From Chryseobacterium culicis (GTDB lineage: Bacteria > Bacteroidota > Bacteroidia > Flavobacteriales > Weeksellaceae): 64,000 nucleotides of DNA. The DNA lies in the NCBI RefSeq assembly GCF_002979755.1, contig NZ_PCPP01000001.1, positions 2,326,665-2,390,664 on the forward strand, written 5' to 3'. The stretch's first letter is position 1, and every line of letters begins with the position of its first letter. The translations under genes were made by a program, and so were the position numbers. Shown here in pieces: positions 54,190 through 62,380 of this stretch. The notes below the pieces were generated by a model. The model was not told the DNA's origin, ran no database searches, and saw only the letters and a program-made list of their open reading frames with translations.

Positions 54190-54218
54190 CAATAAAGCAA
54201 AGGTTCTATATCAAATCG

Positions 54219-54249
54219 AAAAAGCTCTGTCCAAAAACAGAGCTTTTAT
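54219..54249 (+). terminator. terminator after the GTG-start lipoprotein gene
   Basis: AAAAGCTCTGT / ACAGAGCTTTT (54220-54230 with 54237-54247), loop CCAAAA. Confidence 0.8.
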
Positions 54250-54265
54250 ATTTATTTTAAATAGA

Positions 54266-54763
54266 TCAATGGTGAATTTTGCTTCGCAAGTGAATGGTGA
54301 ATTTTTGACATCAAAAAAAAATTGACAAGCGCAGCGGAGTGACGGTTGACCTTTTACAATTTCATAGTCAATGGTGAATTTTGCTTCGCAAGTGAATGGT
54401 GAATTTTTGACATCAAAAAAAAATTGACAAGCGCAGCAAATTGACGGCTGACCTTTCACAATTTCATAGTCAATGGTGAATTTTGCTTCGCAAGTGAACG
54501 GTGAATTTTTGACACCAAAAAAATTGACAAGCGCAGCGGAGTGACGGTTGACCTTTCACAATTTCATAGTCAATGGTGAATTTTGCTTCGCAAGTGAATG
54601 GTGAATTTTTGACATCAAAAAAAATTGACAAGCGCAGCGGATTGACGGTTGACCTTTCACTATTTCATAATCAATAAGTGAATTTTGCTTCGCAAGTGAA
54701 TAGTGAATTTTTAACACCAAAAAAATTGACAAGCGCAGCGAATTCACTATTCACTAATCAACT
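54266..54763. repeat. minisatellite: five copies of a 102-bp unit
   Basis: The marker GCTTCGCAAG occurs at 54281, 54383, 54485, 54585 and 54687, so unit lengths are 102, 102, 100 and 102. Each unit contains GGTGAATTTTGCTTCGCAAG, a second GGTGAATTTTTGAC, an A run, and TTGACAAGCGCAGCG, then TTGACCTTTCACAATTTCAT. TTGC-TTC-GCAA in each unit is a small hairpin. Copy 5 is the most diverged. Not CRISPR: units are long, and no spacers alternate. Confidence 0.9.
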
Positions 54764-54770
54764 TGACATC

Positions 54771-55307
54771 CTAAAATTGATGGTCTTTCACATTTTCCTT
54801 ATACCACGATGAGTATTTCACATAGTTATCTGCAATTCTGTTCACTTCTCCTTCCAGTAACTGAGCATTAATATCTTTGATTTTTCTTGCAGGAACTCCT
54901 CCCCAAACTTCTCCGGATTTTATGTGAGTTCCCTGAGTTACTACAGAACCCGCTCCTACAATGGAATTCTCTTCTACAAGACAATCATCCATCACAATCG
55001 CTCCCATTCCGATCAGTACATTATCTTTAATGGTACATCCATGAACAATCGCGTTATGCCCGATAGAAACATTGTTCCCGATATTCAAAGGAAATTTCTG
55101 ATAGGTACAGTGTAGCATTGCATTATCCTGAACATTCACCTTATCTCCCATTTTGATATAGTTAACATCTCCTCTGATTACTGCATTATACCAAACACTG
55201 CAATCTCTTCCCATCTCAACATCGCCAATAATGGTAGCTGTTTCTGCTAAAAAAGTATTCTCTCCAATCTGTGGTGCTTTTCCTAAAAGTTCTTTTATAA
55301 GTGCCAT
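54771..55307 (-). CDS. gamma-class carbonic anhydrase-like protein
   Basis: 178 residues, almost all left-handed beta-helix hexapeptide repeats. NAVIRGDVNYIKMGDKVNVQ-type region near 41-60 holds the conserved Arg, Asp and Gln. The metal His triad is visible in MLHCTYQ and IGHNAIVHGCTI. A C-terminal helix closes the trimer. These proteins hydrate CO2 or have related acyl or structural roles (YrdA/PaaY group). It stands alone next to the minisatellite, which begins right after its stop. Confidence 0.9.
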   Translation of the reverse strand: MALIKELLGKAPQIGENTFLAETATIIGDVEMGRDCSVWYNAVIRGDVNYIKMGDKVNVQDNAMLHCTYQKFPLNIGNNVSIGHNAIVHGCTIKDNVLIGMGAIVMDDCLVEENSIVGAGSVVTQGTHIKSGEVWGGVPARKIKDINAQLLEGEVNRIADNYVKYSSWYKENVKDHQF

Positions 55308-55441
55308 AATATTAATTTGAAAATTTGAAAATGAGCCAATTTGAGAAGGTATAATGTGCTATCTTTTCTTGTATCTAAGTTCTAAATTACAGCGATAGCA
55401 AAAATCTAACTCTCAATTTTCAGCTTCTAACTTCTAATGCG

Positions 55442-55449
55442 TATTTTTG
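55442..55449 (+). promoter_or_regulatory. predicted -7 box for the nfu-hemH cluster
   Basis: TATTTTTG matches TAnnTTTG, 21 bases before ATG 55471. Confidence 0.55.
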
Positions 55450-55470
55450 TATCTCAAATTTAACGAAAAA

Positions 55471-56349
55471 ATGCGTACCGTACTTATAGAACCAACTGAA
55501 AACCCAAAAGTGATGAAATTTGTAGCAGATTACAATCTCATCCCAGGGTCTTTAGAACTGGATAGAAATTCAGATATTTCAGAAATTCCTTTAGCACAGG
55601 AACTTTTCAATTATCCTTTTGTGGAAAGAGTTTTCATTACGGCTAATTTTGTAGCTGTAGCAAAACAGGACACCATAGAATGGGAACATGTAGCTGAAAG
55701 TCTGAAAAATGTGATTGAGGATGAATTATTGGCTAACCCAAGAATTTATCTTCAGAAGAAAAAAGAAATGTATCAGATTTATGCTGAAATGACTCCGAAT
55801 CCCAATGTAATGAAGTTTGTGTCAAGCAAGCTGCTGATGGATGGTTTTGTGGAAGTAAAATCGAAAGAAGCTGCTGAAGAAGTTCCTTTGGCGCTGGCTA
55901 TTTTTAAAGAATTTGATTTTGCAACGGAAGTTTTCATTTCTGACAACTTTGTAGCGGTAACCAGAAATAATTCTGTAGAATGGCATCAGGTAATGATGAC
56001 TGTTCGTGCGCTTATTGCTGAATATCTTCAAAATGGAGGTGAAATTTCAAAAATAGAACCTCAGAAACATGAAAACCCTGTTGAAAAAATCATCAACAGA
56101 GATTATACTGAAGATGAGCAGAAGATTTCTGACATTTTAAATGAATATGTAGCTCCTGCCGTAGAAAATGATGGAGGAAAGATTTCTTTGATGGAATATG
56201 ATCAGGAAAATAAAACGGCAAAAATGCTTCTGCAGGGTGCATGCTCTGGCTGTCCAAGCTCTACAGCTACTTTGAAAAACGGAATTGAAAATATTTTAAA
56301 ACAATTCGTTCCTGATTTAGTAGAAAGAGTGGAAGCTGTAAACGGATAA
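55471..56349 (+). CDS. NifU-type Fe-S scaffold protein with duplicated Nfu N-domain
   Basis: 292 residues from ATG 55471; a TTG-initiated extension lies inside the -7 box. Two Nfu N-terminal domains come in tandem: TENPKVMKFVADYNLIPGS (about 7) and TPNPNVMKFVSSKLLMDGF (about 110). The NifU C-terminal domain (about 218-292) has the cluster-binding CSGCPSS motif. It holds and delivers Fe-S clusters in the cytoplasm. Most bacterial Nfu proteins have one or no N-domain. It leads a cluster with an FMN reductase 10 bases on and ferrochelatase, both iron- or redox-linked. Confidence 0.9.
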   Translation: MRTVLIEPTENPKVMKFVADYNLIPGSLELDRNSDISEIPLAQELFNYPFVERVFITANFVAVAKQDTIEWEHVAESLKNVIEDELLANPRIYLQKKKEMYQIYAEMTPNPNVMKFVSSKLLMDGFVEVKSKEAAEEVPLALAIFKEFDFATEVFISDNFVAVTRNNSVEWHQVMMTVRALIAEYLQNGGEISKIEPQKHENPVEKIINRDYTEDEQKISDILNEYVAPAVENDGGKISLMEYDQENKTAKMLLQGACSGCPSSTATLKNGIENILKQFVPDLVERVEAVNG

Positions 56350-56359
56350 AACAGTGGAA

Positions 56360-56887
56360 ATGCCTCCCGAAAAGAAAATTGTCATCATTATAGGAAGTGC
56401 TTCTGAAAATTCCAGCAATCAAAAACTGATGGAACAGGTACTGAAAAAAATGGATCATGCAGATTTCAAGATGTATGATGATCTTTCTGTTCTTCCGCAT
56501 TTTGATACCGCATTAACCGATGCTCACACTCCGGAAGAAGTTCTGAAAATCAGAGAGGACATAAAAAATTCAGCAGGCGTACTATTTTCTACACCGGAAT
56601 ATATTTTCAGTATTCCCGGAAGATTAAAAAATCTGTTGGAATGGTGTGTTTCCACAACAGTATTTTCTGAAAAACCTGTTGCTGTGATCACTGCTTCTGC
56701 CAATGGAGAAAAAGGCCATGAAGAGTTATTATTGATTTTAAAGACTCTCGGAGCGGTAACAGATGATAAACATCAGGCATTAATAAAAGGGATAAAAGGC
56801 AAATTTGACAGCAATGGCTTACTGGAAAGTAATACCTTTGCTAAAGTATCGGAATTAGTAACAGATTTTACAACTTCTGTTTCATAA
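56360..56887 (+). CDS. NAD(P)H-dependent FMN reductase (flavodoxin-like)
   Basis: 175 residues from ATG 56360; an in-frame GTG at 56354 is an alternative. The fold is the flavodoxin-like NADPH-dependent FMN reductase type: IVIIIGSASENSSNQKLME (phosphate-binding loop, about 6-24), GVLFSTPEYIFSIPGRLKNLLEWCV (split: GVLFSTPEYIFS, IPGRLKNLLEW), and ITASANGEKGHEELLLIL. It reduces FMN or small quinones with NAD(P)H. It sits 10 bases after the Nfu gene and 15 before hemH, so it may supply reducing power to iron release. Confidence 0.87.
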   Translation: MPPEKKIVIIIGSASENSSNQKLMEQVLKKMDHADFKMYDDLSVLPHFDTALTDAHTPEEVLKIREDIKNSAGVLFSTPEYIFSIPGRLKNLLEWCVSTTVFSEKPVAVITASANGEKGHEELLLILKTLGAVTDDKHQALIKGIKGKFDSNGLLESNTFAKVSELVTDFTTSVS

Positions 56888-56902
56888 TTAAAAATTAGAA
56901 TA

Positions 56903-57931
56903 TTGAATAAGAAAGGAATTTTACTGGTCAACCTCGGATCACCGAGATCAACTTCTGTAAACGACGTAAAGGAATATCTTGATGAATTTTTGATGGACGA
57001 AAGAGTGATTGATTATCGCTGGATCTTCCGTGCCCTTCTTGTACAGGGAATTATTCTGAAAACAAGACCTGCAAAATCTGCTGAAGCTTATAAAACAGTC
57101 TGGACGGATAAAGGTTCTCCACTGATTGTTATTACTGAACAAATTCAGAAAAAACTTCAGAAAGTGGTAGATGTTCCGGTGGAAATCGGAATGAGGTATG
57201 CAGAACCGAGTATCGAAACCGGTATTCAGAAACTGGTAGATCAGGGAATCACTGAAATCGTTCTTTTTCCTCTATATCCTCAATATGCGATGAGCACAAC
57301 GGAAACGGTGATTGAAAAAGCAGAAGAAGTCAGAAAGAAGAAGTTTCCAAAAGTAAAGATCAATTATATTCAACCTTTCTATAACAGGGATATCTACATC
57401 AACTGTCTGGCGGAAAGTATTAAAGAAAAACTTCCTGAAAATTTTGACGCCCTGCAGTTTTCGTATCATGGGGTTCCGGAAAGGCATATTTATAAAACGG
57501 ATCCTACCAAAACCTGTAACCTCAATGACTGTTGTTCCAGAGATGATAATCCAAGTCATCAGTTCTGCTACCGTCATCAATGTTATAAAACGACACAGCG
57601 TGTTATAGAAAAACTGGATTTACCGAAAGAAAAAACAATCGTTTCTTTCCAGTCAAGATTAGGAAAAGATAAGTGGATTGAGCCATATACCGACGAAACA
57701 TTGGAGACCATTGGCAAAAAAGGGATAAAAAACCTGGCTATCGTCTGCCCGGCTTTTGTTTCGGACTGTCTTGAGACCCTGGAAGAAATTTCTGTAGAAG
57801 GTAAGGAACAATTCATGCATGGTGGTGGTGAAAATTTCCACTATATTCCATGTCTGAATGATGAAGACCGATGGATTGAAGTCGTAAAAATCCTTTGTGA
57901 AGAAAAACTGAATGATTTCTATCTGGTATAG
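56903..57931 (+). CDS. hemH: ferrochelatase
   Basis: Inserts Fe2+ into protoporphyrin IX, last step of the protoporphyrin-dependent haem pathway. 342 residues beginning at TTG 56903 (no ATG nearby fits). GILLVNLGSPRSTSVNDVKE (4-23), the His of LQFSYHGVPERH (about 190), and a Cys-rich insertion TCNLNDCC and HQFCYRHQCY (about 209-235), which could bind metal or an Fe-S cluster, then SFQSRLGKDKWIEPYT. Co-transcribed with the Nfu and FMN reductase genes; it meets a terminator right after. Confidence 0.95.
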   Translation: MNKKGILLVNLGSPRSTSVNDVKEYLDEFLMDERVIDYRWIFRALLVQGIILKTRPAKSAEAYKTVWTDKGSPLIVITEQIQKKLQKVVDVPVEIGMRYAEPSIETGIQKLVDQGITEIVLFPLYPQYAMSTTETVIEKAEEVRKKKFPKVKINYIQPFYNRDIYINCLAESIKEKLPENFDALQFSYHGVPERHIYKTDPTKTCNLNDCCSRDDNPSHQFCYRHQCYKTTQRVIEKLDLPKEKTIVSFQSRLGKDKWIEPYTDETLETIGKKGIKNLAIVCPAFVSDCLETLEEISVEGKEQFMHGGGENFHYIPCLNDEDRWIEVVKILCEEKLNDFYLV

Positions 57932-57952
57932 TTTACTTTACTCAACATATAC

Positions 57953-57984
57953 AAAAGGCCGCAAGAATTAACTTGCGGCCTTTT
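57953..57984. terminator. bidirectional terminator between hemH and the M4 protease gene
   Basis: A perfect 13-bp stem AAAAGGCCGCAAG / CTTGCGGCCTTTT (57953-57965 with 57972-57984), loop AATTAA. Confidence 0.92.
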
Positions 57985-58010
57985 CGTTGAATATATTAAA
58001 AAGTTTGGTG

Positions 58011-59963
58011 CTATTTTTTAATAAGGTTTCCTGCTTTCTCTCCGTTTACCATTACAATATATACTCCCGGAAGAATATTGGAAGGAAGCTGGATATTAAG
58101 TCTGTTTACTCCATCAGTAATTTCTACTTTTTCAGAAATTTCTTTCTTCCCTGTAAGACTTACCAATTCTACAATTCCTTTTCCTGATTTCCCTTCAAAG
58201 TTTATAGTGAATCTATCAGTTGCAGGATTTGGACTTATAGTATACAGAGCTGCCTCTGCTGCGGCTACTTTTCCTGCCGGAGAAGTTCCACCTCCTACAC
58301 CTACAGCATTCCAGGCATTTTTAACCTGAGTCACTTCATTGCTGGTTGCTCCGTATAAATCGGTAGCTGCCTGAATAGAATAGGTTCTTGCACTTGCATA
58401 AGTAGAAGAAGAAGTCAGATAAGTCGTTAATGTTCTGTAAGCAATAGCTCCTGCTTTATCCAGTCCGATGGCTGAAACATTATAAGCAAAGCCTTTGTCA
58501 TTAGTACCGGAACCTCCTGTAACCAGTAGATAATACCAGAAGTTAAGGACTCCTGAGTTTGTATGAACTCCACAATAATCATTAGATTGGCTTGGAGTTA
58601 CACAACCTGAAGTTGTTGTTGTTTTCCAATACGTTCCCAGATAAGTATCAGGCTGGCTGTATGCGTTAGGATTAGCCATATTTCGGATCACATAATTGAA
58701 ATCTTCTCCCAATGTCCAGCTTGCCTGTGTAGGTCTTGCCCAACGTTCAATGGTATTTCCGAAGATATCTGAGAAACCTTCATTCAGCGCTCCGGGTTCT
58801 CTCTGATAGACGAGGTTAGCCGTTTTAGAGGTGAGTCCGTGTGTAATTTCGTGACCGCAAACATCTATTGCTGTTAAAGGTTTTCCACCGTTTGTTGTAG
58901 AGCTTCCATCCCCATAAGTCATTCTGGAACCATCCCAAAATGCATTAAAATAGTTGCTGGAATAATGAACATATGATTTAATAGCGAAATTATTATTATC
59001 GATACTCTTACGTCCATATTTTGTATAAAAATAATCTACTGTCATTTCGGCTCCCCAATGGGCATCGGTAGCGTATTGATCTTTATTGGTATTAACATTA
59101 TTCCAGTTATTGTCCGTATCTGTAAAATCTACAGCAGAAGCATAGCTGGTTCCTTTTTTAAGGTTATAGGTTTCTACAGCTGTTCCTGCATTTCTTCCTG
59201 TTTCTCTTAATCGGTAGCTTCCGTTATAAGAATCTGTAGTGATGCTACGGGTTCCGCTATATCCTGTAACAGCTGTTCCCGGGCTGTTCACTTCATGAAT
59301 AATGGCATCTACACCCAATACTTTTCCATTTTTAGCATCTACGAAAACATATTGTCTGCTTAATGGTTTTTCAGCATAGATATCAAATTTATAAGCTAGC
59401 CTTAGATCATTCAGCTTATCATCATCAGGATCTGAATAGTACACTAATTCTCCTTTAGGGGCAAAGCTTGCATTAGGATCACCCGTTTCTTTTTTTAGAA
59501 AATCTTCCTCCTCTTTATTTTTCCATTTATAGGAATCTGCTCCCACAAATGACAAAGCACTTTGTAATGCAACATTTTCAGCAAGGCTGGCATTTTTATC
59601 AAGTTCTTTCGGAAGTTTAAGAACCCATTTTCCTGACTGTCCTACAATTTTACCGTTTTTTGTCTGCACTGCCATCATTCCGTATTCTATAGGAATATCA
59701 TTAACAGTCTGTTGAAATCTTTGGGTTTCAAAACCTAATGCATCCTTTTCTAAGCCTAGTTTACGAGCTTGTCCCGGAGAAAGTCTCTGAGACGCTTCGT
59801 CAAATAAAACTGGGCTTCCCTGATAAGCAGGAGCATTTTTTTCAAATCTCATAAACTCGGCATGTAATCCGCTTTTTCCCGGAATTAGTTTTGATGGTGT
59901 GTTTTGCCCAAAAACAAATGAGCAGGCGGCAACGCTTGCCACTAAGATAAATTTCGTTTTCAT
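58011..59963 (-). CDS. secreted M4 (thermolysin-type) metalloprotease with T9SS sorting domain
   Basis: 650 residues. The signal peptide ends about 19 (SFVFGQ). An FTP/PepSY-containing inhibitory propeptide runs to about 230. The peptidase M4 domain has the zinc site CGHEITHGLT (about 370) and downstream Glu in EPGALNEGFSDIFGN. GVHTNSGVLNFWYYL holds the His that stabilises the transition state. A type A T9SS sorting domain closes (YTISPNPATDRFTI to IKK). It is an extracellular neutral protease exported through T9SS; the nearby T9SS plug gene fits this. Confidence 0.93.
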   Translation of the reverse strand: MKTKFILVASVAACSFVFGQNTPSKLIPGKSGLHAEFMRFEKNAPAYQGSPVLFDEASQRLSPGQARKLGLEKDALGFETQRFQQTVNDIPIEYGMMAVQTKNGKIVGQSGKWVLKLPKELDKNASLAENVALQSALSFVGADSYKWKNKEEEDFLKKETGDPNASFAPKGELVYYSDPDDDKLNDLRLAYKFDIYAEKPLSRQYVFVDAKNGKVLGVDAIIHEVNSPGTAVTGYSGTRSITTDSYNGSYRLRETGRNAGTAVETYNLKKGTSYASAVDFTDTDNNWNNVNTNKDQYATDAHWGAEMTVDYFYTKYGRKSIDNNNFAIKSYVHYSSNYFNAFWDGSRMTYGDGSSTTNGGKPLTAIDVCGHEITHGLTSKTANLVYQREPGALNEGFSDIFGNTIERWARPTQASWTLGEDFNYVIRNMANPNAYSQPDTYLGTYWKTTTTSGCVTPSQSNDYCGVHTNSGVLNFWYYLLVTGGSGTNDKGFAYNVSAIGLDKAGAIAYRTLTTYLTSSSTYASARTYSIQAATDLYGATSNEVTQVKNAWNAVGVGGGTSPAGKVAAAEAALYTISPNPATDRFTINFEGKSGKGIVELVSLTGKKEISEKVEITDGVNRLNIQLPSNILPGVYIVMVNGEKAGNLIKK

Positions 59964-60254
59964 AATAATATTTGGTTGGTTGTGGTGACGAATTTATAAA
60001 CTTTTCACAATAAAATGATATAAACGATGAATAAAATTCAATTGATATTATAAATCGATAAATAAAACACAATGATGATTTTAAAACAAAGAAAATTATT
60101 TAAAGATAATTTTTCTGCAATACAAACTTTACGTTAAAATATTTAATTAAAATCAAAATTTTGTGAATTATTTTTTTTCACTATGTAGTGCATTATAATT
60201 AAAAAAATTAACCCTATTCTGAGATTTTAGAGCGTATTTTATTTCAATATGGGC
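59964..60254. other. AT-rich intergenic region upstream of the M4 protease gene
   Basis: About 290 bp of very AT-rich sequence. No gene, clear consensus promoter or repeat was found. It must hold the protease promoter on the minus strand. Confidence 0.4.
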
Positions 60255-60287
60255 AAAAAAATAAGGACTATCTTAAGAGACAGCCCT
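60255..60287 (-). terminator. terminator of the T9SS plug gene
   Basis: On the minus strand AGGGCTGTC pairs with GATAGTCCT (two G-U pairs) around TCTTAA, followed by TTATTTTTTT. Confidence 0.7.
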
Positions 60288-60333
60288 ATTTTATATGTAT
60301 ATTTTTTATACAAAAATGATATCAAATCATTGC

Positions 60334-61554
60334 TTATCGTTTATTGGCAATTGGAGTTCTGAATTCTCCATACCCCATAAGACCATCATAATTTCTTCCG
60401 AAAGGCGCATAATAAAGGAATGCCTGATACAGATTTTCTGTTTGCCAGAAGTTACCATTTACTTCCCCAAAATTCAGAGAGCCATTTCCTTCTTTTGTTA
60501 CCAAAACATAGTTATAAAAACCTTGCTTCAGGAATATTTTGGCTACATATTGTTTCGTGGCAGGATCATATTGCATCTGATTTTCTTTGCCTGGTTTAAA
60601 ATTATTAAATCCTCCCAACACATAGATTTCTTTATCCACAGGATCTGAATCCAGATAGAAATGTACCCATGAATAATCCGCTTCTCTTTCTGCATCTCTT
60701 TCCCGACCTAGATCATTTCTCCTGTAATACCATGCTCCATTGACATCCGGCTGGTATTGGTAATTCAAAGGAAATGCCCATACCGGATGAAGATAAGTCT
60801 GGTTAACATCATCTTTTATTTCAGTGGCACGCACCATATCTGCAGCCATATTCATATTTTTATTATCGAAATAATAAAACTCATTGTCTCCCGGGAACGT
60901 AAGATTCGTCTGCTGAAAAAGTACCTGATTTCCTAAAACGCTGCTTGGCTTAAGATTAGAAATTACCATATTCGGGTTGTTATTCTGCATCACATTCATG
61001 GTGATTGAATTGACATTGGAAGAAATATCTCCTCCTTTCGGAGAAACATTCACTTCTACCCTTTGATTAATATTGGGATTTTTTGCATCTGCAAATCTTG
61101 AAATATTTAAAGCTACGGAGGTTACATCCTCAACCAGATAAAACCGTTTTTTGAAAAGAGGCTGATCTGCAGAATCTTTATAAACAATCAGCTCATAATT
61201 CCCCGAAACCTTCAGCTGGATTTTATCATTCGGAAAAACCAGTTTATAATGAGTATAAGCCTGTAATGTATTGAAAGAATACTGAAACTGATCCAGCAAT
61301 GCATTCATACTTCCGGTCGCAAATTCTGTAAAAAACAGATTATCCTCATTCCAGTTTCTGTCATAGTGTTTAAATGTATACCGGTAGATCTGGCTGCCAT
61401 TTGTAAGATCATCAAAGCCCAGAACCAACTGTTCTCCTATCTTAATTACCGGAGTTTCATCATTGGTCTGAGGATTGAACAACTGAACACTTTGGATATT
61501 TTGTCCAAAAACCAGTCCGCCCAAAGAAAGTAAGAGTATTCGCAAAGTTTTCAT
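60334..61554 (-). CDS. type IX secretion system plug protein (DUF5103 family)
   Basis: 406 residues with a signal peptide (ends about 17, LVFGQ). The body is beta-rich: IQSVQLFNPQTNDETPVIKI, DLTNGSQIYRYTFKHYDRNWNEDN-like opening (QIYRYTFKHYDRNWNE), and a C-terminal Ig-like FLKQGFYNYVLV. This is the DUF5103 family, whose Flavobacterium member was seen closing the periplasmic side of the SprA translocon and was named Plug. It is expected at the outer membrane inside face. It lies next to a T9SS cargo protease; sprA is not in the window. Confidence 0.85.
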   Translation of the reverse strand: MKTLRILLLSLGGLVFGQNIQSVQLFNPQTNDETPVIKIGEQLVLGFDDLTNGSQIYRYTFKHYDRNWNEDNLFFTEFATGSMNALLDQFQYSFNTLQAYTHYKLVFPNDKIQLKVSGNYELIVYKDSADQPLFKKRFYLVEDVTSVALNISRFADAKNPNINQRVEVNVSPKGGDISSNVNSITMNVMQNNNPNMVISNLKPSSVLGNQVLFQQTNLTFPGDNEFYYFDNKNMNMAADMVRATEIKDDVNQTYLHPVWAFPLNYQYQPDVNGAWYYRRNDLGRERDAEREADYSWVHFYLDSDPVDKEIYVLGGFNNFKPGKENQMQYDPATKQYVAKIFLKQGFYNYVLVTKEGNGSLNFGEVNGNFWQTENLYQAFLYYAPFGRNYDGLMGYGEFRTPIANKR

Positions 61555-61598
61555 TATGACGAAGATAGCGAAAAATAGCCATTTTCTTAATAATATCG

Positions 61599-61606
61599 TA
61601 TTTTTG
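61599..61606 (+). promoter_or_regulatory. predicted -7 box for the MBL hydrolase gene
   Basis: TATTTTTG matches TAnnTTTG, 18 bases before ATG 61625. This argues against the upstream in-frame start at 61556. Confidence 0.55.
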
Positions 61607-61624
61607 AATAAAAAATATTCAGAT

Positions 61625-62263
61625 ATGCTTCAGATTCAAGGTTTCGTATTCAACTTTGCGAGTGAAAATACTTACATCATCTATAACGAAAATAAAAACG
61701 CCTGGTTAATTGATCCGGGAAATATGAATGCTCAGGAAACTCAAGCTATTGATCATTTTATTACAGAGAAAGAGCTGAAGATTCAGAAAATCCTTTTGAC
61801 CCATGCTCATATTGATCATGTATTCGGGCTACAGTGGGCTTTTGACAAATTCAATATTCCCGTGAATATGCATCAGGAAGATCAGGAAGTATTGGATATG
61901 CTTCAGGCGAGCGGTGTAAGATTCGGCATGAAGATAGATCCGGTAAAAGTGGATGTAGAATATATCAAGGAAGGAGATGAACTGGATTTAGATGGCGAGA
62001 AATTTAAAATTTATCACGTGCCCGGACATTCGCCGGGAAGTGTTGTTTATCATAATGAAAATCAGAAATTCATGATTTCAGGAGATGTTCTTTTTGAAGG
62101 CAGTATCGGAAGAACAGATTTGTATAAAGGAAATTATGATCAGCTGATTGAGGGAATTAAATCAAAACTTTTCATTCTGGATAATGAAACACAGGTTTTC
62201 TCAGGACATGGAAATCCTACATCCATTGGATTTGAGAAGCAGTATAATCCATTTTTGAAGTAA
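61625..62263 (+). CDS. MBL-fold hydrolase, glyoxalase II-like
   Basis: 212 residues from ATG 61625 (MLQIQGFVFNFASENTYI). The metallo-beta-lactamase zinc motif is complete: THAHIDHVFG (about 58-67), with a further His in VPGHSPGSVVYH (about 135), the bridging Asp in ISGDVLFEGSIGRTD and a last His in VFSGHGNPT. This is the short hydroxyacylglutathione hydrolase-like group common in bacteria (YcbL type), cytoplasmic, acting on thioesters of small thiols. Monocistronic, sharing its terminator with the TonB receptor gene. Confidence 0.9.
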   Translation: MLQIQGFVFNFASENTYIIYNENKNAWLIDPGNMNAQETQAIDHFITEKELKIQKILLTHAHIDHVFGLQWAFDKFNIPVNMHQEDQEVLDMLQASGVRFGMKIDPVKVDVEYIKEGDELDLDGEKFKIYHVPGHSPGSVVYHNENQKFMISGDVLFEGSIGRTDLYKGNYDQLIEGIKSKLFILDNETQVFSGHGNPTSIGFEKQYNPFLK

Positions 62264-62327
62264 GAGAATCTGAGGGTTTGAGAGTGAAATCGGCTCAATT
62301 CCCCAAATCTGTGAAAGAATAAAAAAT

Positions 62328-62360
62328 AAAAACCGTCAGGACTAAGCCTGACGGTTTTTG
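62328..62360. terminator. bidirectional terminator between MBL and TonB receptor genes
   Basis: A perfect 11-bp stem AAACCGTCAGG / CCTGACGGTTT (62330-62340 with 62347-62357), with A and T flanks. Confidence 0.9.
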
Positions 62361-62380
62361 TTGTTATAAAGAAATAGAGT

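Noticed and set aside
54211..54747. Minus-strand ORFs across the minisatellite encoding repeated Cys-containing peptides
   Set aside because: They arise only because the 102-bp unit is a multiple of three and happens to lack stops in that frame; no start context, no domain, and the frames break at the 100-bp unit.
54266..54763. Possible CRISPR array
   Set aside because: Units of 102 bp repeat in full with no unique spacers, and no cas genes are in the window.
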